This document shows positions 60,604-64,000 of a stretch of DNA of 64,000 nucleotides, piece by piece (position 1 is the first letter of the stretch; each line of letters opens with the position of its first letter). The stretch is from JBDHHQ01 sp039586035 (GTDB lineage Bacteria > Gemmatimonadota > Gemmatimonadetes > Longimicrobiales > Gaopeijiaceae): positions 17,419 to 81,418 of the forward strand of contig JBDHLD010000029.1 of the NCBI GenBank assembly GCA_039586035.1. Direction: 5' to 3'. The position numbers were made by a program, and so were the translations under genes. Below the pieces are notes generated by a model, which was not told the origin of the DNA, ran no database searches, and saw nothing but the letters and a program-made list of their open reading frames with translations.

Positions 60604-62559
60604 ATGGCCACGATTCGCTTCACTCGGCCGGCGCCGCTTCCCGTAGATCCCACCGGCAGCTGTCGTGCGGGCGCCGCCGAGGTCGATATCACGCCGTCTC
60701 TGGACCTGGCCATGGCGGGGTACTCCACCGAAGGGAAGCGGGCGCGAGGCTACCGCGGGCGCCTGTGGGCGCGTGTCCTGTTCCTCGAAGACGCCGAGGG
60801 CCATCGGGCCGCCGTCGTGGTCGCCGACCTCCACTCCGGCTCCCGGTTCCTTCTCGAGCGCACCGCCTCCGAGGCTGCGACGACCTGCGGGATCACGGCG
60901 GACCGGCTGATCCTCGCCGGTACCCACACGCACACCGGTCCGGGCAACTTCTACGGTAACACACTCTACGACACGACCGGGCAGGTCGCACAGGGCTTCG
61001 ACGAGGGATTCGCCAACTGGGTCTCGTCGCGTCTCGCTTCGGCCATCGCCGCGGCGGCCGACTCGGCTCGGCCCGCCAAGCTCGGCGTCGGCGTAGCCCA
61101 GCTCTGGGGGGTGTCCCGGAACCGGAGTCTCGAGCCGTTCCACGCCAACAGCGACTCCTCGACCTGGTGGACGGCCGATCGGCCGGGTCACGGAGCTCCG
61201 AACGGGCTGTCGCCACAAGAGCGCGCCGTCGACCCCAGGGTGACCACCATGGCGGCCTTCAGCGCGGACGACGGCAGCCCGATAGGCGTCCTGGCGACGT
61301 TCGGCTGTCACAGCACCGCACTGGGGCCGGGCGTCGACGTATTCTGCGCCGACTGGCCCGGGTGGGCCGTCCGTAGCGCCCGCCGTACCCTCTCCCAGGG
61401 CGGCTCCCGACCCGTGGTGGCCATCGGGCTCTCGGGAGCCGGTGACGTGACGGCCAACACCCTTGCGCCCGATGGACGTGGCGTCGAGCTGGCGCGGAGC
61501 CTGGGGGAGCGGGTGGGAGCCGCGGTGGTGGAAGCGGTGGATCGGGCCAACGCGGCGGCCGCGCCGTTCGATCTGGACGTGCGATTCGAGGACCGATCGA
61601 TCCGCGAGCGAACGGTGGAGGGCCGCCCGGACACGCTCCTGGCCGACGACTGGGATTACGGCGCGCCGACCGTCGGGGGCTCGGAGGAGAGCCGTACGCT
61701 GTTCCACGACCTCGGCCTCGTGCGGGAGGGCATGCCCGGAGACCACTTCGACCAGGACCATCCCCAGTACCCCAAGGTTCGGGCTCTGGGAGTGCTGCAG
61801 GAGCTCCTGGGGTTTCTCGTGGGCTTGCAGCCCTGCGAGCGGCTGCCCATTCACGTGCTCCGCCTGGGTGGGCACATCCTGACCACCGTGCCCGGCGAGC
61901 CCACCGCCACGACGGCGTTCCGGATCGAGCGCGCACTCCTGGAGTCCACCCCCGCCCACACCGCGATGATCCTCGGATACGCCGGTAGCTACAGTGGCTA
62001 CTTCGCCACGGAGCAGGAGTACTGGCTCCAGCACTATGAAGGGTCCTCGACGCTGTACGGCCGGCATTCGGCCCGTCACTTGCGGGCGCGGATCCTTCGT
62101 CTGGCGACCGGGCCGGCGCCGGAACCCGGTCATGGAGCGACGGTGGAGTTCGACGTGGGCGCCCGGATTCGGGCATTCACGGATGTCTCCGATGGGCCCA
62201 CCCTCGGGCCGCTGGAGCCCGCCGTGACCCGCAAGGACCGGCGGGTCGAGATTCGGTGGCGGATGCCCGCGTCGGTCCGTCTCACGTTCGCGGAGAGCTT
62301 CTTCGTCCTGGTCACGCGGCAGGACGGCGCTGGGTGGCGCGCGGTCAAAGTGGACGGCCGGGACTTCGACGACCGACACCCCGACGTGCTCGTCCGCCAG
62401 TTCAGGCCCGGCATCGAGCTGATTCCCACGACGCGGGCGTGGGGCATCGACATCCTGCTGCCGCATGGGCTGGACCCGGAGATGCCGCTCCGGGTCGAGG
62501 TCGCGCCCCGAGGTCCCTTCCCGGGCTTTCGCGTCGACGTGCCCATGACTCGGGTCTAG
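60604..62559 (+). CDS. Neutral/alkaline ceramidase-like hydrolase
   Basis: A 651-residue protein matching the N-terminal domain of neutral ceramidases: GAAEVDITPSLDLAMAGY, ARVLFLEDAEGHRAAVVVAD and LILAGTHTHTGPG (106-114) with the zinc His pair, then LATFGCHSTALGP with a further His, GDVTAN, and a C-terminal Ig-like domain. Such enzymes hydrolyse the N-acyl bond of ceramide or related amides. Unlike typical members there is no signal peptide on this start, so it would be cytoplasmic or use another route. GTG or upstream starts do not supply one either. It is followed by a tandem repeat that includes its last codons. Confidence 0.8.
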   Translation: MATIRFTRPAPLPVDPTGSCRAGAAEVDITPSLDLAMAGYSTEGKRARGYRGRLWARVLFLEDAEGHRAAVVVADLHSGSRFLLERTASEAATTCGITADRLILAGTHTHTGPGNFYGNTLYDTTGQVAQGFDEGFANWVSSRLASAIAAAADSARPAKLGVGVAQLWGVSRNRSLEPFHANSDSSTWWTADRPGHGAPNGLSPQERAVDPRVTTMAAFSADDGSPIGVLATFGCHSTALGPGVDVFCADWPGWAVRSARRTLSQGGSRPVVAIGLSGAGDVTANTLAPDGRGVELARSLGERVGAAVVEAVDRANAAAAPFDLDVRFEDRSIRERTVEGRPDTLLADDWDYGAPTVGGSEESRTLFHDLGLVREGMPGDHFDQDHPQYPKVRALGVLQELLGFLVGLQPCERLPIHVLRLGGHILTTVPGEPTATTAFRIERALLESTPAHTAMILGYAGSYSGYFATEQEYWLQHYEGSSTLYGRHSARHLRARILRLATGPAPEPGHGATVEFDVGARIRAFTDVSDGPTLGPLEPAVTRKDRRVEIRWRMPASVRLTFAESFFVLVTRQDGAGWRAVKVDGRDFDDRHPDVLVRQFRPGIELIPTTRAWGIDILLPHGLDPEMPLRVEVAPRGPFPGFRVDVPMTRV

Positions 62560-62690
62560 CTACAGCACGGCCCGTCGCGCCGGCCATGACCCGGGTCTAG
62601 GCATCCCGCGGGCCCGTCGGGCCGCTCAGGACTCGGGTCTGGGATCCCGCGGGCCCCGTAGGCCCGCTCATGACCCGGGTCTGGGCGCTC
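62544..62690. repeat. Tandem repeat of about 42 bp overlapping the 3' end of the ceramidase-like gene
   Basis: The block beginning CATGACTCGGGTCTAG, the end of the gene, recurs as CATGACCCGGGTCTAG at 62585, as GGACTCGGGTCTGGG at about 62629 and as CATGACCCGGGTCTGGG at 62669. Between the copies lie related GCGGGCC/GGCCCGC hairpin sequences, so there are about 3.5 imperfect units of roughly 41-44 bp. They are non-coding after the first copy. Confidence 0.6.
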
Positions 62691-62726
62691 CTGGACGCTG
62701 CGGCACCTCGGGTCGAAGGGCCCGAC

Positions 62727-63224
62727 TCAGCCGTCCGCTCCCACCCTCACGGCCCGGTCGCCTTCGATGCGCAGGTGGGGTGCTCTCGCGACCAGGGCCC
62801 TCAGGAAGGCCGCCTTGTCCGCTGGGGAGATGAGCAGGAGGCGCCGACCGTTTCGGTACCGGACGGCCAGCCGATCGAGCGAGGGGGCCGGAGCGGACAG
62901 GGGGTTGTGGCTGGGCCGCACCTCGTCGATGGAGTGGAGCTGGACCCGCCAGCGGAAGGGGCCGGAGCGGGCAAACAACTCTCCCTCCCGAAAGCCGTAG
63001 TAGGTCCCATAGAGGACCCAGAGGACGAACGCCACGGCGCCCACCGACGTCGCCAGCATGCCGATCCGCGCGCCAGGGTCCGCGTCCGGATCCCGCAGCA
63101 CCATCAAGCTCGTCCCGACAAGCGTCGCCACCGTGATCCAGAGGAGGAGAGAGACCCACCAATCCCGCTTCGCGGCGAAGCGGGGACCTTCGCTCGAAGG
63201 CGTGGAACGGACGTGGTTGGTCAT
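62727..63224 (-). CDS. Membrane protein with bacterial PH-like domain
   Basis: A 165-residue protein. Two membrane helices lie at about 23-43 and 54-72. A C-terminal bacterial PH-like domain follows, with YYGFREGELFARSGPFRWRV, SIDEVRPSHNPLSAPAPSLD and RLAVRYRNGRRLLL. This order (GPF, then SxxPAxSLDR, then Y strand) matches the bPH_4/DUF1200-type domain. Its function is unknown; members of related families help in membrane-protein homeostasis. It is divergent from the MBL-fold gene, 75 bases away. Confidence 0.73.
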   Translation of the reverse strand: MTNHVRSTPSSEGPRFAAKRDWWVSLLLWITVATLVGTSLMVLRDPDADPGARIGMLATSVGAVAFVLWVLYGTYYGFREGELFARSGPFRWRVQLHSIDEVRPSHNPLSAPAPSLDRLAVRYRNGRRLLLISPADKAAFLRALVARAPHLRIEGDRAVRVGADG

Positions 63225-63299
63225 TTGCCTCCTCCAGCGTTACGGTGGCTGCTTCGGATGAGCTCACCTCCGGGAATCGGTACGCACGGGAGGGTCGTC

Positions 63300-64000
63300 A
63301 TGTTCACTATGGGGCGCCGGGCCTTCCTCGCCACGGGGGCCTTCTGCCTGGCTCACCTGGGTCTGATGGTGTCCGGTCGTCGAGAGGCCGCCAGGAGTCT
63401 CTTCGCCCGTGAGCCCCTGGGAAGCGTGGTCGCGCAGGAGCCCTGGGGCCGCCTCGAGCGGTTGGCCGACGGCGTATGGGCGTTGGTTTCGACCCCGCTG
63501 GACGACCGGACGACGCTGTGCAACGGAGGCATCGTCGCCGGGCAGGACGGCCTGCTCGTCGTCGAGAGCTTCGCCAGCGACAGGGGTGCCCGCTGGATGG
63601 CCGAGCAGGCACGAAGGTTGACGGGCAGGTGGCCGACCCATGTGATCGTCACCCACTACCACGGGGATCATTCGGGTGGGTTGGCGGGCTCCGGAGGGGA
63701 CGCCGATCAGGGCCCCGGGTTCCACCTGAGCGAGGCCACCGTTGAGCTGATTCGAGCCGCCGACGCGCGCCGGGAAGGCGCGGTCTCGCCCGCTCGGACC
63801 GCCATCCTGGCCGGTGTGGAGCCGCTCGATCCGCGCCAGGAAACCTCGCTGGACCTTGGCGGACGTACTGTCCGAGTGGTCCCTCGATCCGGCCATACCG
63901 CGAGTGACGTCACGGTGGAGCTGGGGGACCCGAGCATCGTCTTCTGCGGCGACCTGGTGTGGAACGAGATGTTCCCCAACTACGTCGACGCGGTGCCCTC
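63300..64000 (+). CDS. Exported metallo-beta-lactamase-fold hydrolase, partial
   Basis: The gene runs off the window after 233 codons. The N-terminus has a Tat-type signal (MGRRAFLATGAF), so it is probably exported folded. The MBL fold begins near residue 55 and has the metal motif HYHGDH (119-124), a later SGHTASD His and the ligand Asp in VFCGDLVW. The residue spacing fits a generic MBL hydrolase (alkyl sulfatase, lactonase or amidase type). GGAGG lies upstream of the ATG. Substrate cannot be identified from the visible part. Confidence 0.92.
   Translation, partial: MFTMGRRAFLATGAFCLAHLGLMVSGRREAARSLFAREPLGSVVAQEPWGRLERLADGVWALVSTPLDDRTTLCNGGIVAGQDGLLVVESFASDRGARWMAEQARRLTGRWPTHVIVTHYHGDHSGGLAGSGGDADQGPGFHLSEATVELIRAADARREGAVSPARTAILAGVEPLDPRQETSLDLGGRTVRVVPRSGHTASDVTVELGDPSIVFCGDLVWNEMFPNYVDAVP

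Noticed and set aside
60592..62466. A 624-codon minus-strand frame opposite the ceramidase-like gene.
   Set aside because: It contains no domain and the plus-strand frame shows zinc-binding motifs.
1..64000. CRISPR array, tRNA or rRNA gene, insertion sequence or prophage.
   Set aside because: I looked for spaced direct repeats, clover-leaf sequences, transposase motifs and phage genes and found none.

Overview
The window is a high-GC, densely coded chromosomal segment. It is most consistent with a member of the Gemmatimonadota or a closely related free-living, protein-degrading lineage. Supporting features are two membrane Ser/Thr kinases with PD40/WD40-like sensor repeats, two PadR plus ADOP-type (MacB/FtsX-like) permease modules, a DcaP-like porin, a DUF5916 outer-membrane protein, and many secreted peptidases and amidohydrolases. 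I see no rRNA, tRNA, CRISPR array, insertion sequence or phage gene. This looks like ordinary core and accessory chromosome, probably from an assembled genome. The phylum assignment is inference from gene content.

Layout. 1-1.4 kb: end of a sulfatase and two small conserved proteins. 1.4-11.5 kb: a regulatory and transport block with kinase, frameshifted membrane protein, ADOP permease with its PadR repressor, and a second kinase. 11.7-15.4 kb: a short orphan peptide, a frameshifted DcaP-like porin, a DUF4126 pseudogene and a FetAB-type ABC exporter. 15.6-19.5 kb: a lipoprotein and PEP carboxylase. 19.7-22 kb: a hydantoinase/allantoinase-like amidohydrolase with a DapA-superfamily aldolase. 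22-29.3 kb: an FkbM-like methyltransferase converging on a two-gene operon that encodes a 1798-residue protein, with two alpha/beta-hydrolase domains and a CHAT (caspase-like) peptidase, and a Vps62-like protein. 29.7-32.1 kb: a GMC oxidoreductase and a methyltransferase gene interrupted by an in-frame TGA. 32.1-49.2 kb: mostly secreted or membrane hydrolases (phosphodiesterase, M28, serine hydrolase, D-aminoacylase-like, M14, S41-like, M24) plus an amino-acid permease and a TPM protein. 49.4-57 kb: a hybrid histidine kinase with a FIST sensor, a DUF5916 protein and an OmpA protein. 57.3-64 kb: a second PadR/ADOP module, a neutral-ceramidase-like enzyme, a bacterial PH-domain protein and the start of a Tat-type metallo-beta-lactamase-fold enzyme.

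How the genes fit together. The 32-49 kb block reads as a peptide and amino-acid scavenging toolkit. Exported peptidases and amidohydrolases release small products, and an APC permease co-transcribed with an M24 peptidase and a TPM protein could take up and process them. The kinases, PadR repressors and the FIST/histidine-kinase pair supply sensing. The most unusual locus is the CHAT/dual-hydrolase plus Vps62-like operon, whose architecture suggests a signalling or defence effector, though nothing in the sequence proves this. Several genes carry indels or nonsense codons (around 5.07, 13.07, 13.48 and 31.68 kb). These could be true decay or assembly error, and one, a TGA directly after a Cys codon, could conceivably be selenocysteine.
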